Assembly: GCA_963793025.1 (NCBI GenBank) | Contig: CAWBYL010000006.1 | Coordinates: 1,302,001-1,366,000, forward strand | Reading direction: 5' to 3' | DNA from: CAWBYL01 sp963793025 | GTDB taxonomy: Bacteria; Actinomycetota; Acidimicrobiia; Acidimicrobiales; Acidimicrobilacustridaceae | Length of the DNA stretch: 64,000 bases | Part shown: one piece after another, positions 17,442 to 25,002 of the stretch | How the letters are laid out: every line of letters begins with the position of its first letter | Numbering within the stretch: the stretch's first letter is position 1 | Notes under the pieces: generated by a model | Databases searched by the model: none | What the model saw: only the letters and a program-made list of their open reading frames with translations | Told to the model about the DNA's origin: nothing | Position numbers and translations under genes: made by a program

Positions 17442-18208
17442 CCCGCGCCCACGGTCGTCGGTGCGGTATCGAGGCCGGCCCGGTCGCCCGTTGCGTCGGA
17501 GCCCTGGTCGCGACCTTCCTGGTGACGGTCGGACTCGGCGCGACCGTGGCTGCGGCGGCCACGAGCGCACCTCGTGAGGGCGCCGTGGTGGTGGTCGATC
17601 CCGGCAACCGGTCCACCCCCGTGACCGGCGGGAACAGCGAGACCACGTTCGCCCTCGCCCTGCCGGACGGCGCCGCGTGCCCCGGTGACAGCGCCAACGA
17701 CGGATACCGCATCCAGAGCTTCCTCGTCCCGGTTGTGGACGATCCCGGCCAGCTGACCTACCGGTCGGTCGCGCCCGAGGGGGAGAACCGGATCTCGCTG
17801 TACACCGTGGACACCAATCCGTTCGTGCAGCAGCTGACCCAGATGAACGGCGAGCCCGGTCGCCCGGGACTGATCGACACGGTGCCCGACATGACCTTCG
17901 GCATCTACGCGCCGACCGATCTCCGTCCGGGCCCGCACCGGATGGGCATCGCCTGCACGCTCGGCAAGGAGACCGTCTCGTACTGGGATGTCGAGGTCGA
18001 GCTCACCCGCGACACCACCGATCAGCCCGCTCAGATCCGATGGGCGGTCGCGGGCTCCGACGCCTCGACCGCGGACTCGGGGTCCAACGGCCCCTCGGGC
18101 CTCCTTCTCGCGGTCATCGCCCTCGTCGGCCTCGCCGTCGTCGTCTTCGCCTTCACCCGTCTCCGCCGGCCCGAGCCGTCGAGCAACCGTTCCAAGGAGC
18201 TCCAATGA
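17438..18208 (+). CDS. Secreted membrane-anchored protein, CPGDS-domain paralogue A
   Basis: This 256-residue protein has a signal peptide (about 1-42), an extracellular domain and a C-terminal membrane helix followed by basic residues. The domain shares a pattern with the 18205 and 23256 proteins: CPGDS then GYR and FLVP, later GIACTLG and SYW. The two Cys probably form a disulfide. Family and function are unknown. GTGA/ATGA overlaps on both sides place it firmly inside the pst operon. Confidence 0.6.
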   Translation: MTRAHGRRCGIEAGPVARCVGALVATFLVTVGLGATVAAAATSAPREGAVVVVDPGNRSTPVTGGNSETTFALALPDGAACPGDSANDGYRIQSFLVPVVDDPGQLTYRSVAPEGENRISLYTVDTNPFVQQLTQMNGEPGRPGLIDTVPDMTFGIYAPTDLRPGPHRMGIACTLGKETVSYWDVEVELTRDTTDQPAQIRWAVAGSDASTADSGSNGPSGLLLAVIALVGLAVVVFAFTRLRRPEPSSNRSKELQ

Positions 18209-19122
18209 TCATCACCAGCACCCTCTGGCGCCGCCGGGCGCGTGAGGCCTGCCGTGCCGCGGCGGTGCTGAGCGTGTGCATGTTGGCTCTCTCGGTGTGG
18301 ACCCTCGTCGTCGGTGGCCGTTCGCCGGCCGCGGCGGCGGCCACCGGTCAGGGCCCGGCCGCCATGTCTCCCGAGACCGGCGACAGCGGTACCCCCTTCA
18401 CCCTCGGACTTCCGCAGGGCGCCAAGTGCCCCGGAGACTCCGCGACCGACGGCTACCGGTGGCAGACCTTCCTGGTCCCGTCGAGTGCGGACCTGTCGAC
18501 CATGCAGTTCAACTCCATCGGCCCGGTCGGCGGAACTGCACTCACCAACAACGACGGCGACATCGTCGTGAGCCAGCAGACCGACATCACCACCGCCACC
18601 ATCTCCGGCATCCCGCCGTTCACCTGGCAGTACACCGGGGTGGGCGAGGTCTCGGCCGGGGTGTATTCGATCGGCATCGCCTGCTCGCTCGGCGCAGACA
18701 GCGTGTCGTACTGGAGCGCCACGGTCACCGTCACCGAGAGCCCGTCGGGCGGGCCGGCTCAGTTCGAGTGGGCCGCATCGGCTCCGACCGCGACGACGAC
18801 GTCGACGTCCGTGGTCGACTCGACGACGACGACCACCGCCGACGGAACGACGACGACGACGCTCGATCCGGGCACCACGACGACGACCACCGCCGACGCC
18901 ACCACGACGACCACCCTCGGCGCCGACGTGTCCGGCAGCGACGTGTTCGGCGGCGGCGGCCCGTCGGCCGCCTCGGCGGTCTCGCCGATCGGCCAGCTCC
19001 CCTACACCGGAAGCTCTCCGCTACCCATCGTGTGGTGGGGCGTGTTCCTGGTGGTGTTCGGGCGGATGGCCATGCTCCTCGGCAAGAAGCCCAAGGTCGT
19101 CCAGGACGGCCCTCCCGGATGA
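18205..19122 (+). CDS. Secreted LPYTG surface protein, CPGDS-domain paralogue B
   Basis: This 305-residue protein has a signal peptide (about 1-47), the CPGDS...GIACSLG domain (about 50-195), a Thr-rich linker coding many ACG codons, and a cell-wall sorting signal: LPYTG at residues 265-269, a hydrophobic stretch, then KKPK. In the known pathway a sortase would cleave between Thr and Gly and link the protein to peptidoglycan. The adjacent sortase-fold gene lacks catalytic residues, so anchoring must use another sortase or the protein stays membrane-held. Confidence 0.68.
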   Translation: MIITSTLWRRRAREACRAAAVLSVCMLALSVWTLVVGGRSPAAAAATGQGPAAMSPETGDSGTPFTLGLPQGAKCPGDSATDGYRWQTFLVPSSADLSTMQFNSIGPVGGTALTNNDGDIVVSQQTDITTATISGIPPFTWQYTGVGEVSAGVYSIGIACSLGADSVSYWSATVTVTESPSGGPAQFEWAASAPTATTTSTSVVDSTTTTTADGTTTTTLDPGTTTTTTADATTTTTLGADVSGSDVFGGGGPSAASAVSPIGQLPYTGSSPLPIVWWGVFLVVFGRMAMLLGKKPKVVQDGPPG

Positions 19123-20117
19123 CCGCGATCCTCGACTCCGTGTCCGACGGGTCGATCGAGGAGCACCCCGGCCGGTGGGATCGGTTCAACCCGATCCTCC
19201 GGTACGGACGCGCTGGACGCAGCCCGGAGATCCCGCTACCGCCCCTGTCGCATCGGGCCCAGCTCGTACGCGGCGTCCTCGTCCTGGTGGCTCTCGTGAC
19301 GTTCTCCCTGCTCGTCCAGCTGTTGTTCCTCAGTGGCGTCCAGCAGCGGGCGGCCCAGCAGAAGGCCTTCGACTCCTTCCGGGCCCAGCTGGCCCAGGGC
19401 GTCGCGCCCACGGGATCGGTGACGAGTGCGCCGGCGGGTTCGGAGGCCGAGGGCAACGAGGCCCTTCGTCCGGGGACGCCCGTGGCCTACCTCGAGATCC
19501 CCGACATAGGTCTTCGCCAGGTCGTGCTCGAGGGATCCAGCTCCGGGGTGCTGTTCGACGGTCCCGGCCACCGGCGTGACTCGCCGTTCCCCGGTCAGCA
19601 GGGCACCACGGTGATCCTCGGCCGGCGGGCGACCTTCGGTGGTCCGTTCAGTGAGATCAAGGATCTCGACGAGGGCGCGAAGATCCGCGTCACGACCGGG
19701 CAGGGTCAGTTCGAGTACGAGGTGGTCGGCGTGCGCAAGGAGGGTGAGCCCTCGTTGCCGGCCCTCGAGCCGGGCGAGGGACGGATGCTGCTCGTCACCG
19801 CCGACGGTCGTCCCTACTTCCCGGAGGGAGTCCTGCGCGTCGACGCCCGGCTCACGAGTGACGCGGTTGGGGGCACGGCGCCCCTGTTCACGCCCAAGGG
19901 TCTGCCCCGGTCCGAGGCGATCATGGCCGCGGACACCGCCACGCTCTGGGCGCTCGCCATGTGGCTCCAGGTCCTCGTCGTCGCCGTCGTCGGCTTCGTG
20001 TGGGCCTGGCACCGGTGGGGTCGAGCGCGCGCCTGGATCGTCGGGCTCCCGCTCCTCCTGCTCGTCGGGCTGTTCGTGGCCGACCAGACCGCCCGACTGC
20101 TGCCCAACCTCCTGTGA
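19119..20117 (+). CDS. Sortase-fold protein lacking catalytic His and Cys (pseudosortase)
   Basis: This 332-residue protein has an N-terminal membrane helix (about 50-72), a sortase-like beta domain (about 115-245) and two C-terminal helices. The domain keeps the sortase layout: YLEIPDIGL, FDGPGHRRDSPFPGQ, TVILGRRATFGGPF and LLVTADGRPYFP. The catalytic His of the usual GHR is Arg169, and the Cys of the usual TC is Ala228; the Arg near 240 is kept. It is therefore probably inactive as a transpeptidase. It overlaps the LPYTG gene by 4 nt, so binding rather than cleaving sorting signals is a reasonable inference. Confidence 0.75.
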   Translation: MTAILDSVSDGSIEEHPGRWDRFNPILRYGRAGRSPEIPLPPLSHRAQLVRGVLVLVALVTFSLLVQLLFLSGVQQRAAQQKAFDSFRAQLAQGVAPTGSVTSAPAGSEAEGNEALRPGTPVAYLEIPDIGLRQVVLEGSSSGVLFDGPGHRRDSPFPGQQGTTVILGRRATFGGPFSEIKDLDEGAKIRVTTGQGQFEYEVVGVRKEGEPSLPALEPGEGRMLLVTADGRPYFPEGVLRVDARLTSDAVGGTAPLFTPKGLPRSEAIMAADTATLWALAMWLQVLVVAVVGFVWAWHRWGRARAWIVGLPLLLLVGLFVADQTARLLPNLL

Positions 20118-20134
20118 CCACCGAGGAGCAACCC

Positions 20135-21766
20135 GTGACAGACCATGACGCCCCTCCTGACTACTCGGGCCTGGCCCGGGAGGAGATGCTGCGGGCCTCG
20201 TTCCGCAACGGATCGGTGGTGCAGCTCGTCGACGGCGACCCGGCCCTCGGTTCGGCCACCGTCGTCAGCGTCAACCCGGCCACGATCATCCTCACCTCGC
20301 GGAGGCTGATCGCCGCTGACGGCGACCTCGAGTGGACCTGGCTGCTCACCGACATCGGCGACCTCCACCACGCCCCGCGAGGGGACTGGACGATCGTCGA
20401 GGTGCCCGGGGTGGAGGACCACGGTGTGTCGGTGTCGCCCGGCGACGTCGACGAGTTTCGGCGGGAGCTCGACGCGGCCCGGGCCGGCGGGGCGCTCGGG
20501 GCGACCTGGCCGCCGAACCCGTCGGGTCCGTCCGTCTCCGCCTACGTCGCCGGGCCCGCCGTGCCCCTCGAGTCGATCGTGGACCTGCGCGAGGAACCGG
20601 CCGAGGAACACCCCTTGCCGACCGTCCCCGGGGCGTCGGTCCCCCTGGGCCCGGAGCACACGTTCGTCGACAGCGAGGACTACCAGCCGCCGGGGTCACC
20701 TGACCAACTCGTCAACGCGCCGGCCGAGGGCCGTCACGCCGACCCGCCCGAGACCCCGCCCCACGACCAGCACCACGGCGTGAGCGCCGGTGCGCCGGTC
20801 GCCGCGGCGGCCATCGTGACGGTCTCCGAGCTCGACCCGTCGGGGACGCGCTACGACCTTCTTCCACCGCCCCCGCCGGGCAGCGCCGGATCCGAGGACG
20901 GGGCGGCGATGCGAACCGGCGTGCTTGGTCGGGTACGGGGCGGCCGGTCCCGACGCGCGACGGAGACCGCGGCGCGGGCGGCGGCCATGCCCTTGGCCGG
21001 GCTCGAGGCCCGAGAGATCTCGGCATGGTTCGGCACCCATCACGTGCTCGACCGGGTCTCGCTGGAGATGACGGCGGGGAAGGTCACCGCCCTCATCGGT
21101 CCGTCGGGCTGCGGCAAGTCGACCTTCCTGCGGATCCTGAACCGCATGCACGAGATGATCCCGTCCGCGTCGCTGGCCGGCGAGGTCCTCCTCGACGGTG
21201 ACGACATCTACGACCCCCAGCGGAAGCTGACCGATGCCCGGCGCCAGATCGGCATGGTGTTCCAGAAGCCGAACCCGTTCCCGGCCATGTCGATCTACGA
21301 CAACGTGGTCGCCAGCTACCAGCTCACCGGGACGAGGATCACCAGCACCGAGAAGGACGAGGTGGTCGAGGCCTGCCTGAGCAAGGCCGGGCTCTGGACC
21401 GAGGTGCGCGATCGTCTCCGCTCGCCGGGTGGCGGGCTCTCCGGCGGACAGCAGCAGCGTCTCTGCATCGCCCGCGCTCTGGCCATCCGCCCGCGGGTGC
21501 TGTTGATGGACGAGCCCTGCTCCGCCCTCGACCCCACCTCCACGCGCCGCATCGAGCAGACGATCATGGAGCTGGGCTCGGAGGTGACGATCGTGATCGT
21601 CACCCACAACATGCAGCAGGCCGCGCGTGTGTCCGATCAGTGTGCCTTTTTCCTCGCCGAACAGGGCACTCCCGGCGTGATCGTGGAGCACGGGCCTACT
21701 GACGCCATGTTCCACGAGCCCCAGGACGACCGCACCCTCGACTACGTCAACGGACGCTTCGGGTGA
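20135..21766 (+). CDS. pstB: Phosphate ABC transporter ATPase PstB with long N-terminal extension
   Basis: The start at GTG 20135 follows GAGGAG (20123-20128); GTG 20114, overlapping the previous stop, is the alternative. The PstB core begins near residue 285 and is complete: Walker A GPSGCGKST, the PstB mark FQKPNPFPAMS, signature LSGGQQQR, Walker B MDEPCSALDP and the H-loop His in VTHNM. Ordinary PstB is about 260 residues; this is 543. The extension holds a beta-rich segment (about 10-115, with ILTSRRLI and WTWLLTDI) resembling a bacterial PH-like domain, then a Pro-rich linker. It powers phosphate import. Confidence 0.88.
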   Translation: MTDHDAPPDYSGLAREEMLRASFRNGSVVQLVDGDPALGSATVVSVNPATIILTSRRLIAADGDLEWTWLLTDIGDLHHAPRGDWTIVEVPGVEDHGVSVSPGDVDEFRRELDAARAGGALGATWPPNPSGPSVSAYVAGPAVPLESIVDLREEPAEEHPLPTVPGASVPLGPEHTFVDSEDYQPPGSPDQLVNAPAEGRHADPPETPPHDQHHGVSAGAPVAAAAIVTVSELDPSGTRYDLLPPPPPGSAGSEDGAAMRTGVLGRVRGGRSRRATETAARAAAMPLAGLEAREISAWFGTHHVLDRVSLEMTAGKVTALIGPSGCGKSTFLRILNRMHEMIPSASLAGEVLLDGDDIYDPQRKLTDARRQIGMVFQKPNPFPAMSIYDNVVASYQLTGTRITSTEKDEVVEACLSKAGLWTEVRDRLRSPGGGLSGGQQQRLCIARALAIRPRVLLMDEPCSALDPTSTRRIEQTIMELGSEVTIVIVTHNMQQAARVSDQCAFFLAEQGTPGVIVEHGPTDAMFHEPQDDRTLDYVNGRFG

Positions 21767-21909
21767 GCTCGTCCGTGACCAGGTCGGGCCTTCCCGGTGG
21801 CCTGCCCATGAACACTTCGCGCTCCCCGGAACCCTTCACCTTCGGGCCACGTGGGCGACCAAGTGGCTCGTCATGATCGCCCCCGTGCGGCGCCCACGCG
21901 TCGCGCCGT

Positions 21910-21927
21910 CCGGCCGGGAGAGGCCGG
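21910..21927. promoter_or_regulatory. Stem-loop in the leader of the second pstS-like gene
   Basis: A 6-bp GC stem (CCGGCC/GGCCGG) with a 6-nt GGGAGA loop is followed by GTTTCC. It lies in the 194-nt gap between pstB and the next gene, about 34 nt before the ATG. It could weakly terminate readthrough from pstB or shape the leader. An isolated CTTCACCTTCG at 21834-21844 may be a PHO-box half-site, but no good second unit is present. Confidence 0.35.
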
Positions 21928-21960
21928 CGTTTCCACTCAGACAGGGGAGCTCGTCAGCAC

Positions 21961-23217
21961 ATGATCAATGAAACCCACAGGGTCACCGGGGCCAAGGCGG
22001 TGGCGGTGGCGCTCGCCATCGCCCTGGCCGCCAGTGCACTCGTCTTCTCGACCACGGGATCGGCCGGCGCCGACCCCCAGCAGCTGACCGCACTGGTGGG
22101 CGCCGGCTCTGACACCACCCAGGACATCATGAACGCCCTCTCCGGCTACGCCAACGGGAAGAACTACACCCCCGTCCAGGGCGGTCCGGCCAAGCAGCAG
22201 GTCATCTCCTTCGACGCCACCAACCCGAGCACGGGCGGCGACAACTGCATCGCTCCCAAGGTGAAGGCATCGACCATCTACCGGTCGAACGGCTCGACCC
22301 AGGGTCGACGGGCCCTGAGCCGGGCCATCGACCTGACCAACTACGGCCCGGCGGCCCAGTGCGGCGGCTCGAAGCCGGTGAACGGGCTCATCGACTTCGC
22401 CCGGTCATCGTCCGGGCCCGCGTCGGGTGACACCGGGACCGACCTCACCTACATCCCGTTCGGTCGCGACGGCGTGAGCTTCGCCTTCTACGCCAACGGT
22501 GTGGCCACCCCGGTCACGACCCTGACCCGTGCCCAGCTGACCTCGCTGTTCACCACGGGCCCCCAGACCATCGGCGGCGTCCAGATCGTCCCCTGTGGCA
22601 TCCAGGACGGCTCGGGCACCTACGGCTTCTGGAACACGGTGACCACGGCGACCACCGCCCAGGAAGCCGCGGCCACCGCCACCTGCAACGCCGCCACCTC
22701 GACCCCGACCGGTGACGGTCGCATCCAGGAGAACGCCGCTGACCAGCTGAAGGCCAAGGGCGACTCGGCGACCCTCGTGGGCAAGCAGGTGATCGTCGGC
22801 TTCTCGGCCGCCAACTTCATCTCACAGTCGAACGGCGTTGCCGCCAGCCAGCTGGCGTCCGGCGTCGACCTCGGCTCGATCAGCGACAACGGCAGTGGCA
22901 CCAACCTGGGCAAGCCCTACAGCGGCACCGCCCCGGCCCTGACCCCCAACGCCACCTTCTACAGCGACAGCGTGTTCGGCCGGAACGTCTACAACGTCCT
23001 CGACTCCGCCCGCCTCAGTGCGTCCGGCAGCCTCGGACTGAAGTTCCTGTTCGTGAGCACCGGTGCCACCAGCACCGTGCCCGGGGTGCCCGCCAACACC
23101 ACCGCCGTCATCTGCCAGAGCACGGCTCAGGCCATCGTCAACCAGTTCGGCTTCCTGACCACCAGCGCCTGCGGCAGCACGTCCACCAAGGGCTCGCTGA
23201 TCTCCGGCATCCAGTAG
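21961..23217 (+). CDS. Secreted PstS-family binding protein without anchor
   Basis: This 418-residue protein has a signal peptide (about 1-38) with no lipobox and no C-terminal helix, so it should be released. PstS-type features are VGAGSDTTQDIM at the start of the mature chain, LIDFARSSSGP, YIPFGRDGVSFAFYAN and GIQDGSGTYGFW. AGGGGAG-like sequence precedes the ATG. It is the third PstS-like protein in the locus, after a membrane-tethered one and a giant one. It might capture phosphate or another oxyanion outside the wall; the ligand is not certain. Confidence 0.75.
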   Translation: MINETHRVTGAKAVAVALAIALAASALVFSTTGSAGADPQQLTALVGAGSDTTQDIMNALSGYANGKNYTPVQGGPAKQQVISFDATNPSTGGDNCIAPKVKASTIYRSNGSTQGRRALSRAIDLTNYGPAAQCGGSKPVNGLIDFARSSSGPASGDTGTDLTYIPFGRDGVSFAFYANGVATPVTTLTRAQLTSLFTTGPQTIGGVQIVPCGIQDGSGTYGFWNTVTTATTAQEAAATATCNAATSTPTGDGRIQENAADQLKAKGDSATLVGKQVIVGFSAANFISQSNGVAASQLASGVDLGSISDNGSGTNLGKPYSGTAPALTPNATFYSDSVFGRNVYNVLDSARLSASGSLGLKFLFVSTGATSTVPGVPANTTAVICQSTAQAIVNQFGFLTTSACGSTSTKGSLISGIQ

Positions 23218-23255
23218 TCGACCGACTTCTCCCGAATCTCTCGAAAGGAACCTTG

Positions 23256-24869
23256 ATGCAAAGCAAGCTCAAGCGGGCCCTGGCTGGTGTGGCGGCTCTC
23301 GCCTCCGTAGCCACGGTCGTCCCGCTGTTCGCAGCATCCCCCGCCGGGGCCGTGAGCCCGGCCGGCGACAAGGGGACGTTGACCATGAACCCCGCCTCGG
23401 GCACGAGCGCCTCGACGTTCACGCTCGGCTTCGGAGCCAACCCGACCGACTGCCCTGGCGACAGCTCCACCGGCGGCTACCGCTGGTCGACCTTCATGGT
23501 CCCGTCCACCACCGACCTGGCCACCATGACCTGGAACTCGACGGGTCCCGTCGGGGGCCAGGCCCTCATCAGCACGGCCGGCGACGCCATCGTCAGCCAG
23601 AACACCGACATCACGACCGGCAACATCTCGGGCGTGCCCCAGTTCACCTGGCAGTACAACAGCCCGACAGACTTCCCGGCGGGCACGTACAAGTTGGGCA
23701 TCGCCTGCACCCTCGGTACGGCCACGCAGTCCTGGTGGTCGAAGACGGTCACGGTGACCACCAACGCCGCCACCGGCGGTCCGGCAGAGTTCGACTGGGC
23801 CCAGGGCGCCGTGCCGGCGGCTCCCGTCATCACGACGGTGACGCCGGGTGACGGCAGCCTGACGGTGGCCTTCACGCCCCCGGCCGCTGACCCGGCCGTC
23901 ACCGGCTACACCCTGACGGCGACGCCGCAGACGGGTGGCGGCTCGCCGGTCTCGATGACCGGGACCGGTTCGCCGATCACCATCAACACCGGCCTGACCA
24001 ACGGAATCGTCTACGACCTGTCGTTGACGGCGACCAACACGGCCGGCACGGGGACGGCGGCGACCAGCACCGGCACGCCGGCCAAGCCGGCCCTGTCGGC
24101 CCCCGTGGTCACGGCCACGCCTGCCATCGAGGGCCTGAACCTCTCGTGGACGCCGGCCGGTGGATCGCCGACCGGCTACACGGTGACGCTGGCTCCGGAT
24201 CCGCTTGCGGGCCCGTTCTCGCAGACGGTGACCGGCACCTCGCTGGCCATCACCGGCCTCACCTCGGGCACCTCCTACACCGCAACCGTCACGGCGATCT
24301 ATGCCGATCCGACGGATGTGGCGGGGCCCGGCACGGCGACGGCCACGCCGCTCGGCACGGGGATCCTGGTCCAGAACATCACGGCGACCCGCCCGGCGGG
24401 CGCCCTGGTCCTGACCCAGGACTGCCTGGCTGATCCGACGTGCACGGTGAACCTCACCACCGGGGCGCTCGACGCCAGTGGCACGTACTACACCGCCACC
24501 GGAACCCTGTACGAGCTCACCGTCACCGACACCCGTGACGTCGACGCCGGTTGGTCGGTGAAGGGCGATCTCGCCGACACCTTCACCACGACCGGCGACT
24601 CGTTCAACTCCCGGGCCATGGGCTGGGCGCCGAACGTCACCTACGACGCCCCGGCGGCGCCCGACGGCTACGACCCCAACCCGGTCGCCGGCGTCACCAT
24701 CGCTCCGAACACCAGCAACGACATCAAGGACGGCATCGCCGTGCTGTTCTCGGCTCCCAGCGGAGCTGGCCTGGGCGTTGCCCGGGCCACTGCTGGCATC
24801 ACCCTCCAGATCCCGGTGTCCGCACAAGCCGGCGTCTACACGGCTCAGCTCGCCATCTCGGTGTCCTGA
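23256..24869 (+). CDS. Secreted wall protein: CPGDS paralogue C, FN3 repeats, WxL-like domain
   Basis: This 537-residue protein has a signal peptide (about 1-32), then the same CPGDS...GIACTLG domain as the two earlier paralogues. Two fibronectin type III repeats follow (about 188-370, with SGTSYTATVTAIY), then a C-terminal domain resembling WxL domains (VTDTRDVDAGWSVKG, GWAPNV, AGVYTAQLAISV). WxL domains bind the cell wall noncovalently; here the motifs are degenerate. ATG 23256 follows AAAGGAA. A TTG directly before it is not needed. The DUF916 gene next to it is the expected partner of a WxL protein. Confidence 0.7.
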   Translation: MQSKLKRALAGVAALASVATVVPLFAASPAGAVSPAGDKGTLTMNPASGTSASTFTLGFGANPTDCPGDSSTGGYRWSTFMVPSTTDLATMTWNSTGPVGGQALISTAGDAIVSQNTDITTGNISGVPQFTWQYNSPTDFPAGTYKLGIACTLGTATQSWWSKTVTVTTNAATGGPAEFDWAQGAVPAAPVITTVTPGDGSLTVAFTPPAADPAVTGYTLTATPQTGGGSPVSMTGTGSPITINTGLTNGIVYDLSLTATNTAGTGTAATSTGTPAKPALSAPVVTATPAIEGLNLSWTPAGGSPTGYTVTLAPDPLAGPFSQTVTGTSLAITGLTSGTSYTATVTAIYADPTDVAGPGTATATPLGTGILVQNITATRPAGALVLTQDCLADPTCTVNLTTGALDASGTYYTATGTLYELTVTDTRDVDAGWSVKGDLADTFTTTGDSFNSRAMGWAPNVTYDAPAAPDGYDPNPVAGVTIAPNTSNDIKDGIAVLFSAPSGAGLGVARATAGITLQIPVSAQAGVYTAQLAISVS

Positions 24870-24883
24870 TCCTCGCAGTCCCC

Positions 24884-24914
24884 GGTCGGGGACGGGCACC
24901 GCTCGTCCCCGACC
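24884..24914. promoter_or_regulatory. Perfect 11-bp stem-loop between WxL-like and DUF916 genes
   Basis: GGTCGGGGACG (24884-24894) pairs perfectly with CGTCCCCGACC (24904-24914) around a 9-nt loop. It begins 15 nt after the stop of the WxL-like gene. No U-tract follows, so it may be a processing or mRNA-stability element rather than a classical terminator. Confidence 0.5.
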
Positions 24915-24937
24915 GACACCCGTAGCACGGGAGATCA

Positions 24938-24964
24938 GCGGTACCGGGCCCGGTCCGGTACCGC
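24938..24964. terminator. Perfect 10-bp stem-loop, possible terminator or attenuator
   Basis: GCGGTACCGG (24938-24947) pairs perfectly with CCGGTACCGC (24955-24964) around a 7-nt loop and is followed by TTCTCC. With the hairpin at 24884 it makes a tandem pair in a 133-nt gap. The following DUF916 gene starts 38 nt later, so partial termination could lower its expression relative to the WxL-like gene. Confidence 0.45.
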
Positions 24965-25002
24965 TTCTCCACTTCTCGACACCCGGCAGAAAGAACCCTC
25001 CG

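Noticed and set aside
18780..18915. ACG/GAC-rich stretch as a DNA repeat or CRISPR-like array
   Set aside because: It has no regular spacer pattern and encodes the Thr-rich linker of the LPYTG protein.
21834..21855. CTTCACCTTCG as a third PHO box before the second pstS-like gene
   Set aside because: The adjacent 11-nt units do not contain TTCA, so only a half-site is present; noted within the leader feature but not claimed as a site.
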